This document shows, piece after piece, positions 1 through 8,801 of a stretch of 42,280 nucleotides of DNA (position 1 is its first letter; each line of letters begins with the position of its first letter). Source of the DNA: an uncultured Erysipelotrichaceae bacterium (lineage in GTDB: Bacteria; Bacillota_I; Bacilli_A; Erysipelotrichales; Coprobacillaceae); NCBI GenBank assembly GCA_947074115.1, contig CAMTOK010000006.1, forward strand, positions 1 through 42,280, given 5' to 3'. Under the pieces are notes generated by a model, which worked only from the letters and a program-made list of their open reading frames with translations, made no database searches and was not told where the DNA came from. Made by a program: the position numbers and the translations under genes.

Positions 1-681
1 CTATTCTTCTTGATGACTACATTGAATACGATAACGTTCCATCATTGCTTTAAAGATTTCACCATTTGTTGGTGGTGTATACGTTATAGCATTTGCGCCA
101 GCCTCAATAACCTCTTTGATCGTTTCCTCAGTTGGTCCACCAGTCGCAATAATTGGGAAGTGAGGATCGATTTCTCTTAATGCTTTTATAATAGCGACTG
201 TATTTTTACCACCAGAAACGTTTATAATATTTGCACCTGAATGCAACATTCTTTCTTCTAATGGTTCATCTAATGAGACAACAGTTAAAACAATTGGACT
301 GTCTATAATTGTTGCTAATTCTTGTACAAATTTTGTTTTTGTTGGTGCATTTAATACAACAGCCATAGCACCATTTAATTCAGCGTCTAAAGCGATTTGT
401 GTCACTCTAGGACCAGCAGTTGTTCCCCCACCAACACCAGCGAAAACTGGTTTTTGTGATACTTCAATAATTGATTTTGTAATTTGTAATGTCGGTGTAA
501 ATGGATAAACCGCAATGACAGCGTCAGCATTACAGTTTGCAATAACTGCAACATCTGTAGAGAAGACTAACGACTTAATGCGTTTTCCGTTAACAGTAAT
601 TCCTGATACATCATATATACAGTCTGGAACTTTGACAATATGTCTTAATTTTGATTCAACACTTGGTGTTTTTCTTTTCAT
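1..681 (-). CDS. TIM-barrel-like protein of unknown substrate, often labelled hydrolase
   Basis: The product is 226 aa. I chose the ATG at 681 because AGAGGTG lies just upstream; a 10-residue extension to 711 has no such site. The sequence alternates hydrophobic strands and helices, and its C-terminal half has glycine-rich loops (NVSGGKN, ATGGPTEETI, then an AGANAITYTPP stretch). These resemble the phosphate-binding loops of (beta/alpha)8 sugar-phosphate epimerases, and the length fits that fold. It starts 32 bases after the stop of a ROK kinase on the same strand, so the two probably form one operon; a joint role in phosphorylated-sugar metabolism is inference. The stop codon is at the very edge of the window, so no terminator can be seen. 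The exact reaction is not recognisable. Confidence 0.6.
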   Translation of the reverse strand: MKRKTPSVESKLRHIVKVPDCIYDVSGITVNGKRIKSLVFSTDVAVIANCNADAVIAVYPFTPTLQITKSIIEVSQKPVFAGVGGGTTAGPRVTQIALDAELNGAMAVVLNAPTKTKFVQELATIIDSPIVLTVVSLDEPLEERMLHSGANIINVSGGKNTVAIIKALREIDPHFPIIATGGPTEETIKEVIEAGANAITYTPPTNGEIFKAMMERYRIQCSHQEE

Positions 682-713
682 ACGATCACCTCTTACTTTA
701 GTATAACTCATTT

Positions 714-1601
714 TTATGAATTCACCGTTAAATAATGATAAAGTGCACCAACTAAATTTGCATCATTCGCAAATTGACACTTTGATACTAACGGACGAAT
801 TGTTGCTTCAGAAATTGAATTCAATAGAAGATCAAGTTGTTTATTCACTTGTTCAATTAAATCCTCTCTTGCACTAATAGCGCCACCTATAATAATCATT
901 TCAGGATCGTATGAATATTGAATATTAAAGATTCCTCTTGCAAGATTAAAATAGTATCTTTCAATTGCTTCTTGATAAATAGGGTTATCATTGACATTAT
1001 CAAAGATATCTTTTCCATCTAATTCTTCCATAGGAATATTTAATCTTTTTGATACATAGCGAACAACTGAAACGGTTGATCCGACATGTGACCAAATTTT
1101 TAATACACCAGGTTCCTCTAAATCGTCCATTAACATAATACCAAATTCTCCACCATGAAGATGTTTACCTTTGTGAATTTTCTTATTTTTAACAACAGCA
1201 CCACCAATCCCTGTTCCACTAACAATGAAACAACTGTCTTGCGTATCTTTTCCTGCACCTTTCCACACTTCTGCTAAGGCTGCACAATTGGCGTCATTTT
1301 CAAGTTCTACAGTAACTCCAGTTAATGATTCAAGATCTTTTTTTATATTAGGCCCATGAATATAAGGTATCGCACTCGCTCCTGCAATAATACCTGTCTC
1401 ACTGTTTACAGCACCTGGGGCACTGATTGCGATTCCCTTTATACGAAGTCTTCGATCAACCAATTTTTTAATCTCTTGATACATCTCTTCTAATGTCTTA
1501 GGCAATAAAAAAGAACCACCCTCTTCTTTGTTTCCATCTTGATTCATATAGGCATATTTCACACTCGTGCCACCTAAATCAATACATAAATATAATTCCA
1601 T
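714..1601 (-). CDS. ROK-family sugar kinase without the zinc motif
   Basis: The product is 295 aa. The start at 1601 is preceded by GAGGTGACGTT; a longer in-frame start at 1673 has no ribosome site. An N-terminal ATP-binding DLGGTSVKYA motif, the ENDANCA segment with the presumed catalytic Asp, and SGTGIGGAVV identify the ROK (repressor, ORF, kinase) fold. There is no N-terminal helix-turn-helix, so it is an enzyme, not a NagC/XylR-type repressor. The zinc-binding CxCGxxGCxE segment expected after HGGEFG is absent; HGGEFG is followed by acidic residues instead. Zinc-free ROK kinases include beta-glucoside and ManNAc kinases, so glucose or N-acetylmannosamine are possible substrates. It is followed closely by the TIM-barrel gene. 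Confidence 0.8.
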   Translation of the reverse strand: MELYLCIDLGGTSVKYAYMNQDGNKEEGGSFLLPKTLEEMYQEIKKLVDRRLRIKGIAISAPGAVNSETGIIAGASAIPYIHGPNIKKDLESLTGVTVELENDANCAALAEVWKGAGKDTQDSCFIVSGTGIGGAVVKNKKIHKGKHLHGGEFGIMLMDDLEEPGVLKIWSHVGSTVSVVRYVSKRLNIPMEELDGKDIFDNVNDNPIYQEAIERYYFNLARGIFNIQYSYDPEMIIIGGAISAREDLIEQVNKQLDLLLNSISEATIRPLVSKCQFANDANLVGALYHYLTVNS

Positions 1602-1800
1602 AACGTCACCTCTTTCTTCCATTATAATTTGTTTTTTCTTTGATTGTAAATACTTTGAATAAATTTGAGTCATTTTAACAAATTCTTAACAAAATATAAA
1701 CAAACTATTTTTCATTAAAACTCAATCTATAATGATGTTGCTTAATATAAATATTATAACATATATTTGTAAAACCCAAATAAACTTCAGTCGACAAAAT

Positions 1801-1832
1801 AAAAAAACTTGGACTATTTTCTCACCCAAGTT
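1801..1832 (-). terminator. Intrinsic terminator of the prepilin-like gene
   Basis: Read on the minus strand, AACTTGG and CCAAGTT (7 bp) enclose a 13-base loop and are followed by seven T. The TAG stop of the upstream gene (1814-1816) lies in the loop. Confidence 0.75.
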
Positions 1833-2665
1833 CCATTATCATATTCATATTTTTCTTGTACATTATTTGTATAAACACCACTCTTCACATGAATCATTTG
1901 ACTTTGAGGATGATATTTAAGCTCAGAGAATAAAGACATATCTATTCCATCAATCATACTTTCAAATAAATCAACCGATTCTATAACCAATTTACCATTC
2001 TTATATGTGTAATCATAACCAGCCAAATTCACACTATCAGGACTTGTATTGTTTTGTTTCACTTGAATCATAATTGAGTTTTGTAAATTGACTGTCGCTG
2101 TATCAATACGTGATTCAGTATAACCCAACTCTCCTAAAGCATCTAATACATCTTTTACAATCAATTGATATGCTTTCATTAATTCATTTATATTACTTTC
2201 GTTTGCTCCTGGGCTTGTAACCCACGTGTATTTATTTGTACCAAGATCTTCTAATATAATCATAGATTCATTTGGTTTAACCAAAACATATTTATTGTTA
2301 TTTCCAAAAGAGACAACATATGAACCGCTCGGGATCACTGCCCCTGATGTTGTTGACATAGGTGCATGATAATAGGTAATCCCTGTCACCTTTAATTGAG
2401 CATACTCATTACCAATTGCGTCTAATACGAGTTCGTATAATTCATTATTTGTATCAACCTTTAAGTGATTTCTATTTTTAGCATAGTACTTTGCTTCTTC
2501 AACAACAGCACTTGTATACACTGAACGTGATGTAGACATATATCTCGCATCATCTGCTGTATTTAAATAATTTAATAGCGAAGGGACAGCAACGACAAGG
2601 AGGACAGCCAGTATAACAACGACAACAATGATTTCTATTAGAGTAAAACCTTTATTTGATTTCAT
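1814..2665 (-). CDS. Type IV prepilin-like protein with N-terminal methylation motif
   Basis: The product is 283 aa. It opens with a short basic leader, MKSNKG, then FTLIEIIVVVVILAVLLVVAVP, the class III signal cut by prepilin peptidase between Gly and Phe with Glu at +5. The hydrophobic helix spans residues 7-29. The remaining 250 residues form a large polar globular region with no recognised domain, longer than a typical ComGC or major pilin. AAAGGAGGAATTTT precedes the ATG. No assembly ATPase, inner-membrane platform or prepilin peptidase lies in the window, so it is an orphan here and must depend on machinery elsewhere, or be a pseudopilin-like surface or DNA-uptake protein. Its own terminator lies at its 3' end. 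Confidence 0.75.
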   Translation of the reverse strand: MKSNKGFTLIEIIVVVVILAVLLVVAVPSLLNYLNTADDARYMSTSRSVYTSAVVEEAKYYAKNRNHLKVDTNNELYELVLDAIGNEYAQLKVTGITYYHAPMSTTSGAVIPSGSYVVSFGNNNKYVLVKPNESMIILEDLGTNKYTWVTSPGANESNINELMKAYQLIVKDVLDALGELGYTESRIDTATVNLQNSIMIQVKQNNTSPDSVNLAGYDYTYKNGKLVIESVDLFESMIDGIDMSLFSELKYHPQSQMIHVKSGVYTNNVQEKYEYDNGTWVRK

Positions 2666-2728
2666 AAAATTCCTCCTTTTCCCCTATTATTCCACAATTA
2701 TACAAAGATTTCTATAGATTTTCAGAAT

Positions 2729-2754
2729 ATAAAAAGTAGAACCTTGTTCTACTT
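2729..2754 (-). terminator. Terminator of the aro operon
   Basis: On the minus strand a 9-bp perfect stem (AAGTAGAAC/GTTCTACTT) with a 3-base loop is followed by TTTTTATA. The aroK stop codon (2749-2751) is inside the 5' arm. Confidence 0.8.
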
Positions 2755-3243
2755 AATACACTCAATCACTTTTGTAAGTACATCTTCAAGGCTTCCATCA
2801 TTTATTATATGCACATCACACATATTTAAATAGGAAGAATGCCTTTCTTTATGAAGTTCAAATAATTTATCAGGTCCATCTTTTAAAAGCGGCCTATGAG
2901 CTATATTGACATCTTCAATAATATACTGTGTTGGACGATCTATATATATAATCACACCTGTTTCCTTTAATACGTCAATATTATGGGGGTTCTTAATGAC
3001 ACCACCACCTGTAGAGATAATCACATTTTGATAACGAGAAACATCTTCACAACAAATCGTTTCTCTTTCTCTAAAATAGTTTTCAGAGATATCAAACATT
3101 TCTGGAATAGTCATGTTATATTTCTTTTCTAAATACTGATCAATATCTACGACTTCTCTGTTTAATCGCTTGGCAAGTTCTAATGCAATTGTGGTTTTCC
3201 CACAACCCATTAATCCAATTAAGACAATATTAGCTTTTTTCAT
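2749..3243 (-). CDS. aroK: Shikimate kinase
   Basis: The product is 164 aa, normal for the family. It phosphorylates shikimate at the 3-hydroxyl, the fifth step of the chorismate pathway, in the cytosol. The Walker A loop GLMGCGKTT is at residues 10-18, followed by DIDQYLEKK (shikimate-binding Asp) and STGGGVIKN, with the lid RPLLKDGP near residues 115-122. It is the last gene of the aromatic operon. Its start overlaps the 3' end of pheA by 14 bases, suggesting translational coupling, and it is followed at once by an intrinsic terminator. Confidence 0.95.
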   Translation of the reverse strand: MKKANIVLIGLMGCGKTTIALELAKRLNREVVDIDQYLEKKYNMTIPEMFDISENYFRERETICCEDVSRYQNVIISTGGGVIKNPHNIDVLKETGVIIYIDRPTQYIIEDVNIAHRPLLKDGPDKLFELHKERHSSYLNMCDVHIINDGSLEDVLTKVIECIK

Positions 3244-4351
3244 AATGACCTAATATCCTTAATGTATTTGTATAAGCCTTAACATCTTCAATCATCATCA
3301 ATATGTTTTGATCACAAAGATTGCCATCAAAATCAACATAGAAATAATACTCCCAAGGAGAGTGAATCAACGGTCTTGATTCAATTCGTCTCATATTGAC
3401 ATGATGATCATTAATGACTTTCATCACTTGATAAAGTGCTCCAGGAATATGATTCAATGTAAAAACAACACTGACACAGTTAGCGTGATCATTTTTTTCT
3501 AATTCTTTAGCGAAAACAATAAAACGTGTTTCATTATTAGATGCATTTTGAATGCTGTCTTGTAAGATTTCAAGATCATACAACTCACTTGCATAACGCG
3601 AAGCAATCGCCCCAAGTGTTAAATCCTGTGATTGTGCAACAAATTTAGCTGCCATTGCAGTGTTAGGATATTCTTTTTGTTCAATTGAAGGATGTTGATC
3701 TAAGAAATCACTTGATTGTAATAAACCTTGTGGATGTGAATAAACTTCCTTTATCGTGTCTATTGTTGCTCCTTTTAAAGCCATTAAATGTTGAGATATA
3801 GCTAAGCTTTGTTCATCAACAATAGAAAAACCATATTCTCTAATATAATCATAATTGTCACAGATTGCCCCCGTAGATGAATTTTCTAAAGGAACAATAC
3901 CATAATCTATTTCATCATTTTTTAAAGCTTCGAAGACATCTTTAAATTGTTTATAATTCTTACGTTTTGTATGAGAAGAGAAATACGTATTTAAAGCTTG
4001 TTCAGAAAAAGATCCAGGTACACCTTGAAAACCAACAACAGCATCTTTTTTAGGTTCTTTTAATGTTATATCACCAAAATGAGGTGGCATAAAAGATGTT
4101 TGATAAGCTTTTGAAACATTCATTAAATCTTGAATAAATAAAGTCGAATATGGGATAAGAGCTTTATTTTTTATACGTAATGCATTCTTTTCAATAACTA
4201 TTCTTTCTCTCTCTGGTTGAAAGACTGGTAAGTTTTCTTGTAATTTATATTCAATGACATTTTGAGAAACGTTCATACGTTTCTCAAATAAAGCCATGAT
4301 TTGTTCATCGATTTCATCGATTTCTATACGGCATTGATTCAAATCTTTCAT
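3230..4351 (-). CDS. pheA: Bifunctional chorismate mutase / prephenate dehydratase (P-protein)
   Basis: The product is 373 aa with three parts in order. An AroQ-type chorismate mutase helix bundle spans about residues 1-85 (CRIEIDEIDEQIMALFEKR). The prephenate dehydratase domain spans about 105-280 (FQGVPGSFSEQA, SHPQGLLQS, and ETRFIVF with the TRF motif). A C-terminal ACT domain follows (GALYQV, ESRPL), the usual phenylalanine-binding allosteric site. It commits chorismate to phenylalanine. Its ATG shares four bases (ATGA) with the aroC stop, so it is translationally coupled. Its place under a T-box with a phenylalanine specifier fits its function: expression and enzyme would both sense phenylalanine. 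Confidence 0.95.
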   Translation of the reverse strand: MKDLNQCRIEIDEIDEQIMALFEKRMNVSQNVIEYKLQENLPVFQPERERIVIEKNALRIKNKALIPYSTLFIQDLMNVSKAYQTSFMPPHFGDITLKEPKKDAVVGFQGVPGSFSEQALNTYFSSHTKRKNYKQFKDVFEALKNDEIDYGIVPLENSSTGAICDNYDYIREYGFSIVDEQSLAISQHLMALKGATIDTIKEVYSHPQGLLQSSDFLDQHPSIEQKEYPNTAMAAKFVAQSQDLTLGAIASRYASELYDLEILQDSIQNASNNETRFIVFAKELEKNDHANCVSVVFTLNHIPGALYQVMKVINDHHVNMRRIESRPLIHSPWEYYFYVDFDGNLCDQNILMMIEDVKAYTNTLRILGHYEKS

Positions 4352-5421
4352 ACGTGTAACATATCTAAAATCGCTAACGCAGCCATTGATTCAACAACGA
4401 CAACTGCACGTGGGACGATACAAGGATCGTGGCGTCCAGTCACAGTGATTTTAGTCTCCTTCTGTGTTGTTATATTTATTGTGTCTTGTTCTGATGAAAT
4501 AGATGGTGTTGGTTTAATACCTACTCTAAAGACGATAGGCATTCCATTTGTGATTCCACCTATAATTCCACCATTATGATTGGTTCTTGTTTTCACTTGA
4601 TTTTGGTCATAGTAATAACAATCGTTTGCTTCTTTTCCTGTTAATGTTGAGATATCTTCCCCTACACCAAATTCAATACTTTTCACTGCTGGAATACTAA
4701 ACATGAGTGATGACATATGTGATTCTACTGAATCAAAGAATGGATTTCCTAATCCAGCTGGAACATTTAAAATGGCACATTCAACCATTCCACCTACTGA
4801 ATTTTGATTCATTCTTGCTTCTTCAATAGTGGCTTCCATCTCATTCATGATACCTTCTTTTAATGTTGGATACTGTGTTTCCAACATTTTTTCTAAGTCT
4901 TCTGTTGATAAATCAACATCGAATAAGTCATCTTGAACATGATGAATTCGTCCAATATGCGCACCAACAACAACTCCTTTTTGTTTTAATATTTGTTTTG
5001 CAACACTTCCAGCAAAAACAATTGGTGCTGTAATGCGTCCTGAGAAGTGACCTCCACCACGCACATCGTTAAATCCTTGATACTTTACAAATGCAGGATA
5101 ATCACTATGACCAGGTCTCATACACTCTTTTAATAAAGAATAGTCTTTTGAATGTTGATTTGTGTTTTCAATCATGGCACATAAAGGCGCACCTGTTGTC
5201 ACACCATCTAAGATTCCACTCATAATTTTCACTTCATCTTTTTCAACTCGTGGGGTAGACATTTTGTTTTGTCCTGGTGCACGACGTTTCATTTCACGTG
5301 CAATTTCATCCATATCTAATGTTATACCTGCTGGTAAATTTCCAATGACAATCCCTATTGCCTGACCATGGCTTTCACCAAATATTGATAATTCTATATT
5401 AGTCCCCCACGTTGCACTCAT
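4348..5421 (-). CDS. aroC: Chorismate synthase
   Basis: The product is 357 aa. I prefer the start at 5421 (MSATWGTN) over 5508 because GGGAGGAG lies 6 bases upstream and the N-terminus then matches the family. It converts EPSP to chorismate using reduced FMN. Visible motifs are FGESHGQAIG near the N-terminus, the RGGGHFSGRITAP loop, and the C-terminal RHDPCIVPRAVVVVESM signature. The gene overlaps aroA by 23 bases at its start and pheA by 4 bases at its end. This very compact arrangement implies one polycistronic message with coupled translation. I see nothing unusual in the protein. Confidence 0.95.
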   Translation of the reverse strand: MSATWGTNIELSIFGESHGQAIGIVIGNLPAGITLDMDEIAREMKRRAPGQNKMSTPRVEKDEVKIMSGILDGVTTGAPLCAMIENTNQHSKDYSLLKECMRPGHSDYPAFVKYQGFNDVRGGGHFSGRITAPIVFAGSVAKQILKQKGVVVGAHIGRIHHVQDDLFDVDLSTEDLEKMLETQYPTLKEGIMNEMEATIEEARMNQNSVGGMVECAILNVPAGLGNPFFDSVESHMSSLMFSIPAVKSIEFGVGEDISTLTGKEANDCYYYDQNQVKTRTNHNGGIIGGITNGMPIVFRVGIKPTPSISSEQDTINITTQKETKITVTGRHDPCIVPRAVVVVESMAALAILDMLHV

Positions 5422-6679
5422 GATAAACTCCTCCCAATCCTTCAAAATGTTCCCAGAAACTTGGGTATGATTTTTTAACGCATTCTTTATGATCGATTGT
5501 GATATCACCAGTTGAACGTGTTGACGCTATCGCTTCCATCATTGCCATTCTATGATCATTATAACTTGATACAGATCCACCTTTAAAGCTATCCACACCT
5601 TCAATAATCATTTCGTCATTGATTTCTTCAATGTTTCCACCTAATGCTTTAATGACTTCAACTGAAGCACTTAGACGATCACACTCTTTAATACGTAAAC
5701 GTGCAATATTTGTGATCTTTGATTGTCCTTTCGCAAGGGCACATGCTATCGCAAAAACAGGGATAATATCTGGACACTGAGAGCCATCTATTGTCGTTCC
5801 AACAAGTTCATCGACTTGAATCATATGTCCACCTTCTACTGGAACCAATGTACAACCCATTCTTTCTAAGATATCAATACCTTCTTTATCACCTTGTTTA
5901 GAATCCAAGTTTAAACCTTCTAAAATCACTTGATTATTGATCGCTCCAGCAACCAAATAGAAAGCTGCCTGAGAAAAATCAGCTTCTACTGTATAATCTG
6001 ATGGTTGATATTCTTGGTGTCCTAATATAATAAATTCTTTATAATTGTTATTAATGATTTTAATACCAAATTGATTTAACATTTGTAATGTCAAATCAAT
6101 GTAACCTTTTGATTCTAATGGTGACGTAATTTTAATAATTGAATCACCTTTTAATAGTGGTAATACAAACATTAATCCACTAATAAATTGAGATGAAACA
6201 TCTCCTGGGATTTCAAAAACATCTGGTTTTAATTGTCCTTGAATATATAAATCAAGTTCATCTTCTTTATATAAATAAGCAACGCCTTGACGATCAAAAA
6301 TATTATAATAAATATCTAGAGGTCTTTTTCCTAAACGTCCTTCACCAACAAAGTGTACATTTGCTTCATGAGCTATTGAAATAGGGACCATAAAACGTAA
6401 TGTTGATCCTGATTCACAACAGTCCATTTCGCATTTATTTAACATAAATGTTGTTGTTCCATCGATTTCTAAATAATCTTCATGTTCAATAATAATTGTT
6501 CCTAATGCTTTCATACAAGAAATCGTTGATTTAATATCTTGTGAATACTCTATACCACGAATTAAACTTTGCCCTCTCGCTAATGAAGCACAAATAATCG
6601 CACGATGTGCCATACTCTTTGATGGTGGTACACTGACACGACCAACTAATGAATGAGGTTGTATTGTTATACTTGTCAT
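5399..6679 (-). CDS. aroA: 3-phosphoshikimate 1-carboxyvinyltransferase (EPSP synthase)
   Basis: The product is 426 aa, the usual length. It joins shikimate-3-phosphate and phosphoenolpyruvate. SKSMAHR at residues 20-26, GRLGKRPLD, RIKECDRLSA and NDHRMAM are the substrate-binding motifs of the EPSP synthase family. The residues after the initial beta-strand (CESGSTLRFMVPI) match the PEP-binding LxAGNSGT region loosely, with Glu-Ser-Gly in place of Asn-Ser-Gly, as in class II glyphosate-tolerant forms; that subclass call is inference. It lies 1 base after aroB and overlaps aroC by 23 bases. Confidence 0.95.
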   Translation of the reverse strand: MTSITIQPHSLVGRVSVPPSKSMAHRAIICASLARGQSLIRGIEYSQDIKSTISCMKALGTIIIEHEDYLEIDGTTTFMLNKCEMDCCESGSTLRFMVPISIAHEANVHFVGEGRLGKRPLDIYYNIFDRQGVAYLYKEDELDLYIQGQLKPDVFEIPGDVSSQFISGLMFVLPLLKGDSIIKITSPLESKGYIDLTLQMLNQFGIKIINNNYKEFIILGHQEYQPSDYTVEADFSQAAFYLVAGAINNQVILEGLNLDSKQGDKEGIDILERMGCTLVPVEGGHMIQVDELVGTTIDGSQCPDIIPVFAIACALAKGQSKITNIARLRIKECDRLSASVEVIKALGGNIEEINDEMIIEGVDSFKGGSVSSYNDHRMAMMEAIASTRSTGDITIDHKECVKKSYPSFWEHFEGLGGVYHECNVGD

Positions 6680-6680
6680 A

Positions 6681-7739
6681 TTAGACCTCCTTTAATACAT
6701 CAATAAATGATAAATCACTTGGATATACAAATGATTCCCCAATTGTTTTTAATAAGACATAAGATAATTTTGCATTCATATTCTTTTTATCTAATGCCAT
6801 TGCTTGTTTTAAATCTTTTGTTTGGACATGTGCCTCATATGGCAAATTATATTGAATAGCGATCTCTTTAATTTGATCCGCACATCCAACTTCACTTAAA
6901 CCTTTTATTTCTGCCATTTTTGTTAATTGATACATACCAATACACACAGCTTCTCCGTGTGAATAATTTTCAAAATGATAATATTGTTCAATAGCGTGAC
7001 CTAATGTATGTCCAAAATTAAGTAACATACGATCACCAAAATCATAAAGATCTTTTTCTACAACATCTCTTTTTAAGTCAACACAACGATAAATAATATC
7101 ATCAATGTTTTCAAATAATTCTTCAAATGATGCGTATGATTTGATCTGATCAAATAATGATCGATCAAAGATACATCCGTATTTAATGACTTCTCCCATA
7201 CCATCATGAATAAATCTTTGATCAAGTGTCGTCAGGGTTAAGGGGTCTATTAACACCATTTTAGGATGCTTAAATGCACCTACTAAATTTTTTCCTTCCG
7301 GTAAGTCTACAGCGACTTTACCACCAACACTAGAATCCACTTGAGCAAGAAGTGAAGTGGGAATTTGTACAAATGAGACCCCTCTCATATATGTGCTCGC
7401 GACAAAGCCAGCCAAATCACCAATAACACCTCCACCAAGTGCGATAATCAAATCAGTACGAGACAATTCAAATGAAAGCAATTGACTATATAAAGACGGT
7501 AATATATCAAAACGTTTGGATTGTTCTCCATGTTCGACTATCACTTCATTCACAATGTATTGTGAAGACAATTGTGTCTTTAATTTATCTCCATAGATTG
7601 AATACACTTGATCATCAGATAGAATCGCAATTTTTTTCCCCTTAAATACAGGTTGAATATACTCAAGAACATGATCTAAGATTCCTTGTTTTATATAAAT
7701 TGGATAACTGTCTTTACCTAAATTGACTTTCATTTCCAT
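6681..7739 (-). CDS. aroB: 3-dehydroquinate synthase
   Basis: The product is 352 aa. Two ATGs lie close together. The one at 7739 has AGGAG with 7-base spacing, whereas 7745 is almost on top of the ribosome site, so 7739 is preferred. It cyclises DAHP to 3-dehydroquinate with NAD and zinc. The NAD loop GGGVIGDLAGFVAS, PTSLLAQVDSSVGGK, and the zinc-ligand segments GHTLGHAIE and HGEAVCIGM are intact. It is the second gene of the operon, 10 bases after aroF1. The two next pathway enzymes (dehydroquinate dehydratase and shikimate dehydrogenase) are not encoded in the window. Confidence 0.95.
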   Translation of the reverse strand: MEMKVNLGKDSYPIYIKQGILDHVLEYIQPVFKGKKIAILSDDQVYSIYGDKLKTQLSSQYIVNEVIVEHGEQSKRFDILPSLYSQLLSFELSRTDLIIALGGGVIGDLAGFVASTYMRGVSFVQIPTSLLAQVDSSVGGKVAVDLPEGKNLVGAFKHPKMVLIDPLTLTTLDQRFIHDGMGEVIKYGCIFDRSLFDQIKSYASFEELFENIDDIIYRCVDLKRDVVEKDLYDFGDRMLLNFGHTLGHAIEQYYHFENYSHGEAVCIGMYQLTKMAEIKGLSEVGCADQIKEIAIQYNLPYEAHVQTKDLKQAMALDKKNMNAKLSYVLLKTIGESFVYPSDLSFIDVLKEV

Positions 7740-7749
7740 AATCATTCTC

Positions 7750-8766
7750 CTATACTTCTTTACCTACGATTTTTGCGATCTCTTTAATTTGTGTAATTAA
7801 TTCAGCATATTTACTTGGTTTTAGTGATTGTGGTCCATCACACATTGCACATTCAGGCGCATTATGCACTTCAATCATTAACCCATCGCAGCCTGCTGCA
7901 ACTGACGCTTTCGCCATTGGTTCAACTAACCACCATTTTCCTCCTGCATGAGATGGATCAATAATGATTGGTAAATGTGTTAATTTCTTAACAACTGGGA
8001 TTGCTTGTAAGTCTAATGTATTTCTTGTATATGTTTCAAATGTTCTTACTCCTCTTTCACAAAGGATAACATTTGGATTTCCACTTGCCATGATATATTC
8101 TGCACTCATGATCCATTCTTCAAATGTCGCTGCTAAACCTCTTTTTAATAAGATTGGTTTTGTACAACGTCTACCAACTTCTTTTAATAAATCAAAGTTT
8201 TGCATGTTTCTTGCACCAATTTGAATTAAGTCTACTTTTTCATTGAATTCATCAATGTACTCTGCACTCATTAATTCAGATACGATTGGTAATCCTGTTA
8301 CTTTTTTAGCTTCTAATAAAATATCTAATCCTTCTGTTCCCATACCTTGGAATGCATATGGTGATGTTCTTGGTTTAAATGCTCCACCTCTTAAAAGATT
8401 TGCTCCTGCTGCTTTTGCAGCAATTGCGATTTCAATCACTTGTTCTTTTGATTCTACTGAACAAGGTCCTGCAATTAATGCTAAGTGGTCCCCACCAATT
8501 TTAACACCTGAAACATCAATAATAGAATCATCAGGATGGAACGCTCTGTTCGCTAATTTATATGGTTCACCAACATGCATTACTTTTTCTACAAAAGGTG
8601 ACACTTCAATTTGACGTGGGTCGATACGCGTTGTATCTCCAATCACACCACAAATTGTGACTTCTTCTCCAATAACCAAATGTGTATCAAGTCCTCTTTG
8701 TTTGACTTGATCAACCACATGGTTAACATCAGTTTCTTTTACTTTTGGTTTAAATACAATAATCAT
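7750..8766 (-). CDS. aroF: DAHP synthase (type I-beta) copy 1, first gene of the Phe T-box operon
   Basis: The product is 338 aa. It condenses PEP and erythrose-4-phosphate, the entry step to aromatic amino acids. Residues 1 to about 65 form a ferredoxin-like/ACT-type N-terminal domain (IIVFKPKVKETDVNHVV), known as the allosteric module in the Thermotoga-type enzyme. The catalytic barrel follows (AGPCSVES, LRGGAFKPRTSPYAFQG, IGARNMQN, LLKRG, DPSHAGGK). GGGGGAA precedes the ATG. From about codon 59 on, the coding sequence is base-identical to the second copy over 812 bp, but the N-terminal domains differ widely. With a UUC T-box upstream, this is plausibly the phenylalanine-controlled isozyme. 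Confidence 0.95.
   Translation of the reverse strand: MIIVFKPKVKETDVNHVVDQVKQRGLDTHLVIGEEVTICGVIGDTTRIDPRQIEVSPFVEKVMHVGEPYKLANRAFHPDDSIIDVSGVKIGGDHLALIAGPCSVESKEQVIEIAIAAKAAGANLLRGGAFKPRTSPYAFQGMGTEGLDILLEAKKVTGLPIVSELMSAEYIDEFNEKVDLIQIGARNMQNFDLLKEVGRRCTKPILLKRGLAATFEEWIMSAEYIMASGNPNVILCERGVRTFETYTRNTLDLQAIPVVKKLTHLPIIIDPSHAGGKWWLVEPMAKASVAAGCDGLMIEVHNAPECAMCDGPQSLKPSKYAELITQIKEIAKIVGKEV
7781..8592 (-). repeat. 812-bp perfect direct repeat, copy in aroF1
   Basis: Line-by-line comparison shows no difference from 9161-9972 (offset 1380). Mismatches begin immediately outside both ends. It covers the catalytic barrel. Confidence 0.95.
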
Positions 8767-8801
8767 TTTTCTTTTCCCCCTATATTTTCTACTGTATAAA
8801 T

